Below are positions 16,755-24,552 of a DNA stretch of 64,000 bases, piece by piece (position 1 is the first letter of the stretch; every line of letters begins with the position of its first letter). Below the pieces are notes generated by a model, which was not told the origin of the DNA, made no database searches, and worked only from the letters and a program-made list of their open reading frames with translations. The translations under genes were made by a program, and so were the position numbers. The stretch comes from Deinococcus cellulosilyticus NBRC 106333 = KACC 11606 (GTDB lineage Bacteria; Deinococcota; Deinococci; Deinococcales; Deinococcaceae). The stretch is taken from positions 48,399 through 112,398 of the forward strand of contig NZ_BJXB01000019.1 in NCBI RefSeq assembly GCF_007990775.1, given 5' to 3'.

Positions 16755-17841
16755 GGGCCACCTCTCTTGTGGGCAGGTAGGGCCTCGGGTCAATCTGGCA
16801 CCCTGCTCCGCTGATGTGCGAGAACACCAGTTCAGCGGTGCCCAGGGAGGTGGTGATGCCCAGACCTTCATGACCCGTGGCCAGAATCAGTCCTTTCCTT
16901 GCAGGATGTGGACCGATCAGGGGCAAACTGTCCGGTGTGGCAGCACGAAAGCCTGTCCACACACGGGTGACAAGCACCTCCCTCAGGGCAGGCATGAAGG
17001 TGGTTGCTTTCCTCAGCATGCGACTGAGGATGTCAAAATCCACCTTTCCATCGGGAGCATCAAATTGCCTGCTCGATCCGATGAGGACCTGTCCGGTGCT
17101 TCTGGGCTGCACATTGAAAGCCACACTGTCCCGGTCCGACCCATGGGCACTTTTCAGGTAGGACAGTTCCACAAGTTGGTGTTTCACCAGCCCGGGCATC
17201 CGGTCTGTGATCGCTAGATGCCCTTTTCTGGGTCGTATGGGAAGCTCTGGAATCAGCTTTGTGGATGGTACGCCAGCAGCAAGAATGATCCACGGGGCAT
17301 TCAGAACCTCTCCACCCTTCAGTCTGACCCCCTGATCCAGAATTTCAGAAACCTCTCCTTCCATCACCTTCACCTGACTGCTTTCCAGAAGGTATGCAGC
17401 AACCCTGGGCGGATAGACCACACTGTCATTGCGGATCAGCAACCCTCCTTCCAGACCGTCTCGCAGATGGGGTTCAAGTTGTCTGAGCTGCGAGTTGGAA
17501 ATCAGTTCTGCCTTCATTCCATGTTGCAGGTAACCAGCTTGTTTTCGGCTTGCCCCTGCCATTTCTTCCTCATCGGAGGCCACCCAGAGGGTTCCGGCAT
17601 GCACACGCTCAGCATCTGCGGGCAGATCCATCCTGTCCCAGAGCATCTGGGAGTAATGGGTCAGGGCGAACTCGGGTTCATTGTCATCCATCACCACCAC
17701 ATGTCCCATTCCCGCTGCTGTCGCACCTCCTCCGATGCAACTGCGCTCGATGACCGCCACCTTCATTCCTGCACGGGCCAGGCGGTGGGCGCAGGCAGCA
17801 CCAACAATGCCCCCTCCGACCACAATGGCGTCCGTGTTCAT
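16747..17841 (-). CDS. D-hydroxyproline dehydrogenase, DAO-family FAD subunit
   Basis: 364-aa D-amino-acid-oxidase-fold flavoprotein that should oxidise cis-4-hydroxy-D-proline to a pyrroline carboxylate. Motifs: IVVGGGIVGAACAHRLARAG (FAD-binding beta-alpha-beta), VIERSCIGGGATAAGMGHV, the substrate-domain segment WTGFRAATPDSLPLIGPHP, and the C-terminal GHEGLGITTS, where FAD-linked DAO proteins usually carry GHxxxGhx. The start at 17841 overlaps the epimerase stop by 4 bp (ATGA); a longer frame to 17949 lies wholly inside the epimerase gene. Together with the next two genes it forms a three-subunit dehydrogenase as described for Pseudomonas-type systems. Confidence 0.9.
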   Translation of the reverse strand: MNTDAIVVGGGIVGAACAHRLARAGMKVAVIERSCIGGGATAAGMGHVVVMDDNEPEFALTHYSQMLWDRMDLPADAERVHAGTLWVASDEEEMAGASRKQAGYLQHGMKAELISNSQLRQLEPHLRDGLEGGLLIRNDSVVYPPRVAAYLLESSQVKVMEGEVSEILDQGVRLKGGEVLNAPWIILAAGVPSTKLIPELPIRPRKGHLAITDRMPGLVKHQLVELSYLKSAHGSDRDSVAFNVQPRSTGQVLIGSSRQFDAPDGKVDFDILSRMLRKATTFMPALREVLVTRVWTGFRAATPDSLPLIGPHPARKGLILATGHEGLGITTSLGTAELVFSHISGAGCQIDPRPYLPTREVAHA

Positions 17842-18767
17842 GCCTGAATGCCCCAGCAGTAAGGGTCCGTTTCGTCCAGCACCAGGACGCCCCGCATGTT
17901 CACGAAAGCCGTTCCGGTGATGCTTGGAACCACCTGATTGCCCTGCCACTGGTAAGTCCCCTCAAACACACTGCCGATGATGCTTTCCTGCTTCCAGACC
18001 TCGCCTTCCTGCAACTTGCCCTCTGCGGCCAGACAGGCCAGTTTGGCACTGGTGCCTGTGCCGCAGGGACTGCGGTCATAGGCCTTGCCAGGGCACAGCA
18101 CGAAATTCCTGCTGTCTGCCTTCTCAGATGGTCCAAACACCTCGATGTGGTCGATCAGGGCCCCGTCTTTTCCAGTGATGCCCTGGGCCTCCAGGGCTTT
18201 CCGTACGGCCCAGGTGAAATCGGTGAGTTTCTCCAGGTTGTTGAATTCCACAGGAACCGGACCATCCTGAATCAGGAAAAACCAGTTCCCTCCCCAGGCG
18301 ACATCTCCCGTCACGGTGCCGTATTCTGGCACCTCCACCTGCACCTGTTTCAGATGCCGGTACGCAGGCACGTTCTGCACGGTCACCCGTCCATCTTCGT
18401 GAAGGGTGGTGCGAACCACACCCACTGGGGTCTCCAGCAGGTGTTCTCCCGGAGTGATCCTGCCCATGGCCTGCAAGGTGCGAACCACCCCGATGGTGCC
18501 GTGCCCACACATCCCCAGCACACTGACATTGTTGAAAAAAATCACCCCGGTGACACAATCAGGATTTGTAGGTGAAACCAGCAGGGCACCCACCACGGTG
18601 TCTGAGGCCCTCGGCTCATTGCACACAGCACGCCTGAAGTGATCCCACTTTGTTTTGAAAACCTCTCTTTGCTCTGCCAGAGAGCCCTCTCCAAGGCTGA
18701 AAGGAAACGCCACAACCACGCGGGTGGGTTCACCTGCGGTATGGGAATCGATGAAAGGCACCTCCAT
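17838..18767 (-). CDS. 4-hydroxyproline 2-epimerase (proline racemase family)
   Basis: Interconverts trans-4-hydroxy-L-proline and cis-4-hydroxy-D-proline without cofactor. The 309-aa product has DSHTAGEPTRVV at the N-terminus and the two catalytic cysteines of the two-base mechanism, in VLGMCGHGTIG (near residue 90) and SPCGTGTSAKLA (near residue 236). Both Cys are present, which argues against the 3-hydroxyproline dehydratase branch, where one is replaced by Thr. First gene of the catabolic operon; a short divergent promoter region separates it from the PAS-AraC regulator. Family plus operon makes hydroxyproline a much better substrate than proline. Confidence 0.93.
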   Translation of the reverse strand: MEVPFIDSHTAGEPTRVVVAFPFSLGEGSLAEQREVFKTKWDHFRRAVCNEPRASDTVVGALLVSPTNPDCVTGVIFFNNVSVLGMCGHGTIGVVRTLQAMGRITPGEHLLETPVGVVRTTLHEDGRVTVQNVPAYRHLKQVQVEVPEYGTVTGDVAWGGNWFFLIQDGPVPVEFNNLEKLTDFTWAVRKALEAQGITGKDGALIDHIEVFGPSEKADSRNFVLCPGKAYDRSPCGTGTSAKLACLAAEGKLQEGEVWKQESIIGSVFEGTYQWQGNQVVPSITGTAFVNMRGVLVLDETDPYCWGIQA

Positions 18768-18832
18768 GTCCTTCCTCCTGTCCCGGACCAGAAGATCACC
18801 ATCCTCTGTCCGGATGAACTCGGTCTATGCGA

Positions 18833-18860
18833 TTTACATTAATCCCTGGCATGCCATACT
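18833..18860 (+). promoter_or_regulatory. Candidate promoter of the PAS-AraC regulator, in the divergent spacer
   Basis: TTTACA (18833-18838), a 16-bp spacer and CATACT (18855-18860), 12 nt before the regulator ATG. The 105-bp spacer 18768-18872 must also hold the promoter of the hydroxyproline operon on the other strand; the minus-strand hexamers are not convincing, as expected for an activator-dependent promoter. Confidence 0.5.
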
Positions 18861-18872
18861 GTCTTGTAGAAA

Positions 18873-19610
18873 ATGGATGCCAGAACTGCCCGTTTGATAC
18901 AAATCCCACTTCCTGCCCTGGAAACCATCTTTGACCGCTCGCCCGACACGGTCTTTTTTGTGAAGGACACAGAAGGACGTTACCTCTCCGTCAACCAGAC
19001 CCTGCTTGATCGTCTGGGCCTCAGGTACCCACAGGAACTCATCGGCAAGACCCCTACAGAAGTGTTCCCCCCCTCTCTGGGGATGGGTTTTGCAGATCAG
19101 GACCAGCTTGTGCTTTCTGGAGAAACGCTGCTGGACCAGCTTGAGTTGCACCTTTACGCTTCGGGCGGTGCAGGATGGTGTTTGACCCACAAGGTCCCGC
19201 TCACCGACGATGCAGGCAACATCTGGGGCATGATCGGCATCTCAAAGGACCTGGGCATGCCTGACATGACCGGAAGTGTGTACGCAGAGGTGGCCCGTGC
19301 TGTGCAATTCATCCAGACAGATTACATGCAGCCCCTGACCTTGCAGGATCTGGCAGATGCAGCAGGAATCACCATCAACAAACTGGAGCGCCAGATCCGC
19401 CGGATTTTTGGGATCACCACCTATCAACTGTTGTTGCAGACCCGCATTGAGCAGGCCTCCAGACTCTTAAAGACCACCCGGGACAGCACCGCTCAGATTG
19501 CGCTGGCCTGCGGTTTTTATGACCAGAGTGCTTTCTCAAAACAGTTCAAGGCTGCGGTGGGCATGACCCCCAGCCAGTACCGGGCGTTTCATGCTTTGCA
19601 AGACGGCTGA
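18873..19610 (+). CDS. PAS-AraC transcriptional regulator, probable activator of hydroxyproline catabolism
   Basis: 245-aa regulator. Residues 10-125 form a PAS domain (TIFDRSPDTVFFVKDTEGRYLSV, IGKTPTEVFPP, WCLTHKVPLTDDAGNIWGMIGISKD). Residues 140-240 carry two AraC-type helix-turn-helices (LTLQDLADAAGITINKLERQIRRIFG and IALACGFYDQSAFSKQFKAAVGMTP). It is encoded divergently from the hydroxyproline operon across a 105-bp spacer, so it is the obvious candidate for its control. The PAS domain may bind hydroxyproline or a pathway intermediate; PAS rather than the more usual cupin or periplasmic-type sensor is noteworthy. Sensor ligand and direction of control are inferred. Confidence 0.87.
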   Translation: MDARTARLIQIPLPALETIFDRSPDTVFFVKDTEGRYLSVNQTLLDRLGLRYPQELIGKTPTEVFPPSLGMGFADQDQLVLSGETLLDQLELHLYASGGAGWCLTHKVPLTDDAGNIWGMIGISKDLGMPDMTGSVYAEVARAVQFIQTDYMQPLTLQDLADAAGITINKLERQIRRIFGITTYQLLLQTRIEQASRLLKTTRDSTAQIALACGFYDQSAFSKQFKAAVGMTPSQYRAFHALQDG

Positions 19611-19673
19611 CCCTGACCTGGACCCGCGTGCACTTGCCAGAATTTTGAACCCGGTTGTATGCTCTTTTCAGTT

Positions 19674-19701
19674 TTGTAACAAAATCTCTGGGGAGTACAC
19701 T
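19674..19701 (+). promoter_or_regulatory. Promoter of the 63-aa membrane protein gene
   Basis: TTGTAA (19674-19679), a 16-bp spacer and TACACT (19696-19701). The GTG start comes 5 nt after the -10, so the mRNA would be leaderless. Confidence 0.6.
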
Positions 19702-19706
19702 GAATT

Positions 19707-19898
19707 GTGACCAAAAACCGTCGTTCACAGGGCCGCATCCGGGGCCACATTTTTACCGTTCTGGGCATCATTTCCGCCCTCATCGGGGTGGGCATGCTGG
19801 TGGCCGGATACTACGTCAAGGATGTGATCATGCTGATCGGGGCTGCCTTTCTGGTCTGCTGTTACGGCATCTGGCAGTACAAATCTTCCGATTACTGA
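19707..19898 (+). CDS. Small two-helix membrane protein, unknown function
   Basis: 63 aa, beginning with a GTG codon. A basic N-terminus (TKNRRSQGRIRG) is followed by two hydrophobic helices, residues 14-36 and 39-56, so both ends should face the cytoplasm. I do not recognise a family. It is likely real: a good promoter sits directly upstream with a leaderless start, and a strong terminator hairpin follows 20 bp after the stop. It is not linked to either neighbour. Confidence 0.7.
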   Translation: MTKNRRSQGRIRGHIFTVLGIISALIGVGMLVAGYYVKDVIMLIGAAFLVCCYGIWQYKSSDY

Positions 19899-19917
19899 GC
19901 ATTGAGATATCAAGAAA

Positions 19918-19943
19918 AACGCCCCTCTGATCAGAGGGGCGTT
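19918..19943. terminator. Intrinsic terminator between the small ORF and ileS
   Basis: A perfect 26-bp palindrome centred on TGATCA, with arms AACGCCCCTCTGA and TCAGAGGGGCGTT. On the minus strand it is followed by TTTTTC, so it mainly ends ileS; on the plus strand it can serve the 63-aa gene. Confidence 0.85.
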
Positions 19944-19960
19944 GCGTTTGAGGGCTCAGG

Positions 19961-22900
19961 TCAGGCTCTGGCCACAGCCAGTTTGCCACCCTCAACTTCA
20001 GCCACAAAACCGTCTGTGTTTCCAGAGAACAGCACATCCACAGAGAGGGTTTCCTCTGCGATGGTGTCTCTGAACGCCTGTGCAGCTTCCAGCATGTCAC
20101 CAGAGAAATCCAGGGTCAGTCGAATGCGGTCACTGACCTCCAGACCTGCATCTTTGCGGGCATTCTGCACGCTGCGCACGATGTCACGCATCAGGCCCTC
20201 AAGTTCCAGTTCACGGGAGATCTGGGTGTCAAAGGCCACCAGGTACCCCTGGTCTTCCAGTGCAGCGTAGCCTTCGGGAGACTTGGCATCCACCAGCACC
20301 TCATTGGGCTGCAGCTCAAAGCGGACCCCGTCGGCCTCGACTTCAAAAGCGAGGTTGTCCCGGACCATGCGGGCCACATAACTGGCATCGGCCTGATCCA
20401 GGGCTTTTTTCAGCACAGGAACCTGTTTGCCCACTTTTTTGCCGACCACGGGCAGGTTGGGCTTCAGGGTGTACTGCACCAGATCGGCGTACTGGTCTAA
20501 AAGCTCAACTTCCTTGACGTTCAGTTCTTCCTTGATCTGTTCAACAAAGCGTCCCAGCGACTGGGTCTGCTCTTTGCTTCTGGCTCTGAGGAGCACCCTG
20601 GGCAGAGGCTGACGGTTCTTGATGTTGTTCTGACCACGCACGGCACGACCCAGAGCCACCACCCGGATCACGGCATTCATCTCATCGACCAGTTGGCTGT
20701 CCTTCAAAGCCTCGTTCACGGTGGGCCATCTGGTCATGTGCACAGATTCGGGGGCGTCACTTTTCACGGAGAGCACCAGATTCTGGTACAGCACCTCTGC
20801 GATGAAAGGAGTGAATGGAGCCGTCAGGTGGGTCACGGTCACCAGTGCTTCATGCAGGGTGGCGTAAGCAGAGAGGTCCACACCATCAGACTTCCAGAAA
20901 CGGCGGCGGTTGCGGCGAACGTACCAGTTGGACAGGTCCTCGACCACAAAGTCCTGGATCAGGCGTCCGGCAGTGGTGGGGTCGTACCCTTCCAGGGATT
21001 TGGTGACATCCTCGATCAGCACCTGCAATTGCGCGATCAGCCAGCGGTCCACCTCCGGGCGGTCCTTGACTTCAGGGGCACTTGCCAGATCGGGTTTGTC
21101 CAGATTGGCGTACATCACAAAGAAGCTGTAGGTGTTCCACAGGGTCAGCAGGTAATTGCGCAGCGCTTCACCCACCAGTCCGGGACCAAATCGGCGAGAC
21201 AGTTCAGGTGGGGCAGAGGTGTACATGTACCAGCGCACCGCATCCGCACCAAACGAAGAGAACATCTCCCAGGGGTCCACGATGTTGCCCTTGCTCTTGG
21301 ACATCTTGAAGCCCTTCTCGTCCAGGATGTGCCCGCAGCAGATCACATCTTTGTAGGTCACAGAATCAAAGAGCATCGTCCCGATCTGGTGCAGGGTGTT
21401 GAACCAGCCACGGGTCTGGTCGATGGCTTCAGAGATGAAATCTGCAGGGTACCGCTCCTCAAAGACCTCTTTGTTCTCAAAAGGATAGTGGTACTGTGCG
21501 AAAGGCATGGCCCCGGAGTCGTACCACACATCAATCACGTAGGGCACGCGTTTCATGGGTTCGCCAGACTCGGGGTGGAACAGCACGATGTCATCCACCA
21601 TCGGTCTGTGGGGATCAAAGTCAGGGCTCTTCGGATCGACGGCCCCTCTGGAAAGCTCAGCGAGTTCAGCGTAACTGCCGACCACGTAATGTTTGCCAGA
21701 CTCGGTTTCCCACACAGGCAGAGGGGTGCCCCAGAAGCGGTTTCTGGAGAGGTTCCAGTCCACCAGATTCTCCAGCCAGCCACCGTAACGGCCATTCTTG
21801 ATGTGTTCGGGGTGCCAGCCCACGGTCTGGTTCAGCTCGATCAGGCGCTCTCTGTACTTGGTGTTGGCGATGAACCAGCTCTCGGTGGCGTAGTACATCA
21901 GGGGCGTACCACACCTCCAGCAGTGGGGGTAACTGTGGTTGAAGTTGTGCAGCTTCCACAGGAACCCTTTTTCCTTCAGGTCCCGGTTGATCTGGCTGTT
22001 GGCATCCCGGAAGAACACGCCCTGCCAGGGACCGAAGCGGTGCTTGCCCTCATTGTCCACACCCACGATCACGGGGAAGCCATAATTGCGGGCCAGACGC
22101 AAGTCATCCTCACCGAAAGCAGGGGCGGTGTGCACAATGCCCGTACCATCGCTGTCGGAAACGTAAGTGTCCAGGCCGGAGAACCACACAGGTTTGCCTT
22201 CCCCTTCAGCCTCGTAAGCCTCGGAGTAAGGGGCAGTGTAAGCCACCCGTTCCAGTTCGCTGCCCTTGAAGGTTGTGACCACTTCTGCAGACTCCCCCAG
22301 AACTTTGTCCTTCAGGCTGGAAGCCAGGATCAGGACTTTTCCAGCTTCATCTTTTGCCGCGGTGTACTCAAATTCGGGGTGGATGGCCACACCCACGTTG
22401 TAAGGGATGGTCCAGGGGGTGGTGGTCCACACCAGGAAAGCAGAACCCTCAGGCAGGCCCAGTTTTTCAGGTTCCTTCAGGTCAAAGGTCAGGTAGATGG
22501 AGGGGTCCTGGATGTCCTTGTACCCGTCGCTCACCTCTGCGTTGGACAGGGTGGTGCCGTCCTTCGGGCAGTAAGGAGCCACACGGAAACCTTTGTAAAG
22601 CAGGCCTTTGCCGTTCAGTTCTTTCAGGGACCACCAGATGGACTCGATGTAGTCCTTGTGGAGGGTCATGTAAGGGTTGTCGAGGTCCAGCCAGTACCCC
22701 ATGCGTTCGGTGAACTCACGCCACTTGTCCTCGAAGACAAAAACACTGTCCCGGCACTCCTGGTTGAATTTCGCAATGCCGTACTCTTCCACTTCACGCT
22801 TGGAGCTCAGTCCGATGCGCTTCTCCACACCAAGCTCAACAGGCAGACCGTGGGTGTCCCATCCAGCCTTGCGGGGCACGTAATACCCCTGCATGGTCTT

Positions 22901-23110
22901 GAACCTGGGAAAAAGGTCCTTGTAGGCCCGCGCCTGCACGTGGTGGATGCCGGGCGTTCCGTTCGCAGTGGGTGGTCCTTCAAAGAAGGAATAGGTGGGC
23001 TTGTCCTGATCTTCAACGGTTTTCTTGAAGATCTCTTTCTCCTGCCAGAACCTGAGGACACTCTCTTCAAGTTTGGGGAAACTGGGGTTGGATTCTACGG
23101 GTTTGAACAT
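19961..23110 (-). CDS. ileS: Isoleucyl-tRNA synthetase, IleS2 type
   Basis: Class I aminoacyl-tRNA synthetase, 1049 aa. The ATP-binding HIGH-type motif is in GTPGIHHVQAR near residue 55 and the KMSKS loop in GFKMSKSKGN near residue 605. The editing (CP1) domain lies between them, including TTTPWTIPYNVGVAIHP. CWRCGTPLMYYATESWF and the long C-terminal region fit the IleS2 (eukaryote-like, often mupirocin-tolerant) form, not the E. coli type. It is the second gene after an isoleucine T-box and the cupin gene; the 173-bp spacer before it holds an inverted heptamer repeat. There is a strong terminator after the stop. Confidence 0.97.
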   Translation of the reverse strand: MFKPVESNPSFPKLEESVLRFWQEKEIFKKTVEDQDKPTYSFFEGPPTANGTPGIHHVQARAYKDLFPRFKTMQGYYVPRKAGWDTHGLPVELGVEKRIGLSSKREVEEYGIAKFNQECRDSVFVFEDKWREFTERMGYWLDLDNPYMTLHKDYIESIWWSLKELNGKGLLYKGFRVAPYCPKDGTTLSNAEVSDGYKDIQDPSIYLTFDLKEPEKLGLPEGSAFLVWTTTPWTIPYNVGVAIHPEFEYTAAKDEAGKVLILASSLKDKVLGESAEVVTTFKGSELERVAYTAPYSEAYEAEGEGKPVWFSGLDTYVSDSDGTGIVHTAPAFGEDDLRLARNYGFPVIVGVDNEGKHRFGPWQGVFFRDANSQINRDLKEKGFLWKLHNFNHSYPHCWRCGTPLMYYATESWFIANTKYRERLIELNQTVGWHPEHIKNGRYGGWLENLVDWNLSRNRFWGTPLPVWETESGKHYVVGSYAELAELSRGAVDPKSPDFDPHRPMVDDIVLFHPESGEPMKRVPYVIDVWYDSGAMPFAQYHYPFENKEVFEERYPADFISEAIDQTRGWFNTLHQIGTMLFDSVTYKDVICCGHILDEKGFKMSKSKGNIVDPWEMFSSFGADAVRWYMYTSAPPELSRRFGPGLVGEALRNYLLTLWNTYSFFVMYANLDKPDLASAPEVKDRPEVDRWLIAQLQVLIEDVTKSLEGYDPTTAGRLIQDFVVEDLSNWYVRRNRRRFWKSDGVDLSAYATLHEALVTVTHLTAPFTPFIAEVLYQNLVLSVKSDAPESVHMTRWPTVNEALKDSQLVDEMNAVIRVVALGRAVRGQNNIKNRQPLPRVLLRARSKEQTQSLGRFVEQIKEELNVKEVELLDQYADLVQYTLKPNLPVVGKKVGKQVPVLKKALDQADASYVARMVRDNLAFEVEADGVRFELQPNEVLVDAKSPEGYAALEDQGYLVAFDTQISRELELEGLMRDIVRSVQNARKDAGLEVSDRIRLTLDFSGDMLEAAQAFRDTIAEETLSVDVLFSGNTDGFVAEVEGGKLAVARA

Positions 23111-23173
23111 GCTGGGTTGCTCCTGTGAGGGGGAGATGGGGTTTTCTGGAGGAAACTCTTTTGCCGGGGGCCC

Positions 23174-23283
23174 AGAGCCGAGGGTCGAGGGCAGGGATCA
23201 AAAAGATTGGGTGGTTTCACTTGGACAGAAAAGGCCATAGCTCAAGCTTTTTTAGCTCTCGGCTCTCGGCCCTCGGCTTCGGG
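23174..23283. repeat. Inverted pair of heptamer arrays inside the cupin-ileS operon
   Basis: Left arm 23174-23194: AGAGCCG, AGGGTCG, AGGGCAG. Right arm 23256-23283: CTCTCGG, CTCTCGG, CCCTCGG, CTTCGGG, ending at the base before the cupin stop codon. The arms are inverted relative to each other (about 16 of 19 positions complementary), so the operon mRNA can form a long hairpin with a loop of about 60 nt between cupin and ileS. Confidence 0.75.
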
Positions 23284-23616
23284 CTAATCCACAATGAACA
23301 GCTTCGCCCCTTGCGGTGCCCTGGACCTGTGGGCTTCAGCCTGATCTGCCACCTGATAGCTCATGCCGGGTGTAAGCGTGAACATTCTTCCATCTTCGAG
23401 TTCGGTGATCAGTTCGCCTTCTAAAACCAGCAGAATGTGGCCTTTTTTGCACCAGTGGTCGGAAATGTAGCCAGGGGTGTACTCCACCATCCGCACGCGC
23501 ACATCTCCAAACATCTGGGTTCGCCAGAAGGCTTGCCCTGCTTCTGCTGAGTGCTCGGTGGGGGAGATGTCGTCCCACCGGGTGGTGTGAAAGGGCAGGT
23601 TTTCTATTCGCATCAT
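23284..23616 (-). CDS. Small cupin protein
   Basis: 110-aa single-domain cupin. The conserved strand region is YISDHWCKKGHILLVLEGELITEL, followed by LTPGMSYQVAD, giving the usual two cupin motifs with His residues (His in DHWC, KGH, AHRS) as possible metal ligands. It resembles a family I know as DHCW-motif cupins, of unknown function. It starts with AAGGAGGG before ATGATG and is the first gene after the T-box, so isoleucine-tRNA charging should control it together with ileS. That coupling is the only functional hint; an enzyme role is not established. Confidence 0.85.
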   Translation of the reverse strand: MMRIENLPFHTTRWDDISPTEHSAEAGQAFWRTQMFGDVRVRMVEYTPGYISDHWCKKGHILLVLEGELITELEDGRMFTLTPGMSYQVADQAEAHRSRAPQGAKLFIVD

Positions 23617-23650
23617 CCCTCCTTCGCCTGAGCCTGTTCGCTCTGAAAAA

Positions 23651-23992
23651 CGAAAATCCCGGCATTCCTATGCAGAAATGCCGGGACGTTGTTGACCAAC
23701 GTGGTACCACCCGAGCTTCAAAAGCAGCTTTTGCTGACTTTCCTTGTTCTTTCCTCTGACGGGGGAGGTCCGTTCCGTTCTACTCAAAGCCTTGCTGATC
23801 TCTAAAGCTTTTTTCTTCGGACAGCGTCACCAGAATCCTCTGGCAAAGTGAGGTGATTTTCAGAAACGTCCGGACCTGCTGGACTCGCACCATCTCCAGC
23901 TCGCTGAAGGCGTCCATTTCGTACTCTTCTCACATGCGCTTTTGCTTGTTCGAAGGTGTTCTGACCTGCTAGAGGACCAGATCCCCTTCTTA
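23651..23992 (-). promoter_or_regulatory. T-box riboswitch, isoleucine specifier
   Basis: Leader RNA that reads the charging state of tRNA-Ile. On the minus strand the T-box GGGTGGTACCACG lies at 23712-23700 and the terminator stem CCCGGCATT/AATGCCGGG at 23685-23658, with a T-rich tail. Stem I features are visible: GAGCTGGAGATGGTGCGAG (about 23905-23885) matches the distal loop region, and CTGAAAATCACCTC carries the specifier ATC (23857-23855), an Ile codon. The order Stem I, specifier, T-box, terminator is canonical. It controls the cupin-ileS operon: uncharged tRNA-Ile should pair its acceptor end with the T-box bulge and favour antitermination. Confidence 0.95.
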
Positions 23993-23998
23993 AGGCCT

Positions 23999-24028
23999 AT
24001 GGTAAAGGTGAAAGGTAAGAAGAGTCAA
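23999..24028 (-). promoter_or_regulatory. Promoter of the T-box-cupin-ileS operon
   Basis: On the minus strand TTGACT (24028-24023), an 18-bp spacer and TACCAT (24004-23999). Transcription would begin near 23992, just before the T-box leader. Confidence 0.65.
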
Positions 24029-24040
24029 TCCGCATGAAAG

Positions 24041-24188
24041 CCGAGGGCCGAGAGCAAAAGACCCTGAACAGGAAGATGGAAAGAATTGGCAAAAGATCAG
24101 GCCACACACGGACAGAGCACCATCAAGAAAACAGAATCAGCATGCCACAAGCTGAAGTCATGGCTGGTTTTGAGCTCTTGGCCCTCGG
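24041..24188. repeat. Element bounded by inverted heptamer pairs
   Basis: CCGAGGG-CCGAGAG at 24041-24054 and CTCTTGG-CCCTCGG at 24175-24188 are inverted copies (15 of 16 positions with flanking bases). The left unit pair is identical to units in the 23256-23283 array read on the other strand. The 120 bp between them has no convincing ORF. It lies upstream of the T-box promoter. Confidence 0.6.
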
Positions 24189-24480
24189 CATCACTCCCTA
24201 TCAGCCCCCGCTCATCCCCACCCCGTACAATGACCATTGGAGAGGTCCGCACCTCCCGAACCCCAAAACAATCCAGTCTTTCCATCTCCAGACTGTCCTT
24301 TACACAGGTACAGATGTCCTTTTCTGGGGTGGTATCTTCTGCGTGAAGGCCGTCTGATTGGGGCGGCCCGGGACACGCAAGGTGGGCGGTTTCAGTCACC
24401 CTTCAGGAGGCAGGTCTTGTGATAGACTCTGCTTGAGGTGGCACCTGGCTGCCACGCCTCCCCCCAAAACTCAGCAATCA
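24189..24480. other. Spacer before rho; one hairpin, weak promoter candidate
   Basis: No convincing gene. A hairpin GAGGTGGCA/TGCCA-cg-CCTC lies at about 24435-24459, and TAGACT (24423-24428) could be a -10, but no good -35 was found. Short open frames here lack start signals. This probably holds the rho promoter and 5' leader. Confidence 0.4.
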
Positions 24481-24552
24481 ATGATCCGTCAGCCGTTGAC
24501 TGACACAACCATGAAACAGTTGATGGAAGACTGGGCCAGAAGGAAACAATGA
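24481..24552 (+). CDS. Candidate rho leader ORF (23 codons; a shorter 13-codon form starts at 24511)
   Basis: ATG at 24481 opens a 23-residue frame (or 13 residues, MKQLMEDWARRKQ, from 24511) that ends with TGA overlapping the rho ATG as ATGA. The rho Shine-Dalgarno AGAAGG lies inside its last codons, so translating it would affect rho initiation. The peptide is charged and hydrophilic. It is reminiscent of the rhoL leader of E. coli in position, not in sequence. No strong ribosome-binding site precedes either ATG, which keeps confidence moderate. Confidence 0.45.
   Translation: MIRQPLTDTTMKQLMEDWARRKQ

Noticed and set aside
20693..23128. 811-codon open frame on the plus strand opposite ileS
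   Set aside because: It lies wholly antisense to ileS, has no recognisable domain or start signal, and long antisense frames are expected opposite GC-rich coding sequence.
23940..23960. GTTCGAA-like segment that might suggest a tRNA T-arm
   Set aside because: It is part of the T-box leader region; no cloverleaf or CCA end is present.
24034..24357. 107-codon frame between the T-box promoter and rho
   Set aside because: Low-complexity start overlapping the heptamer repeats, no Shine-Dalgarno sequence or promoter, no family resemblance.
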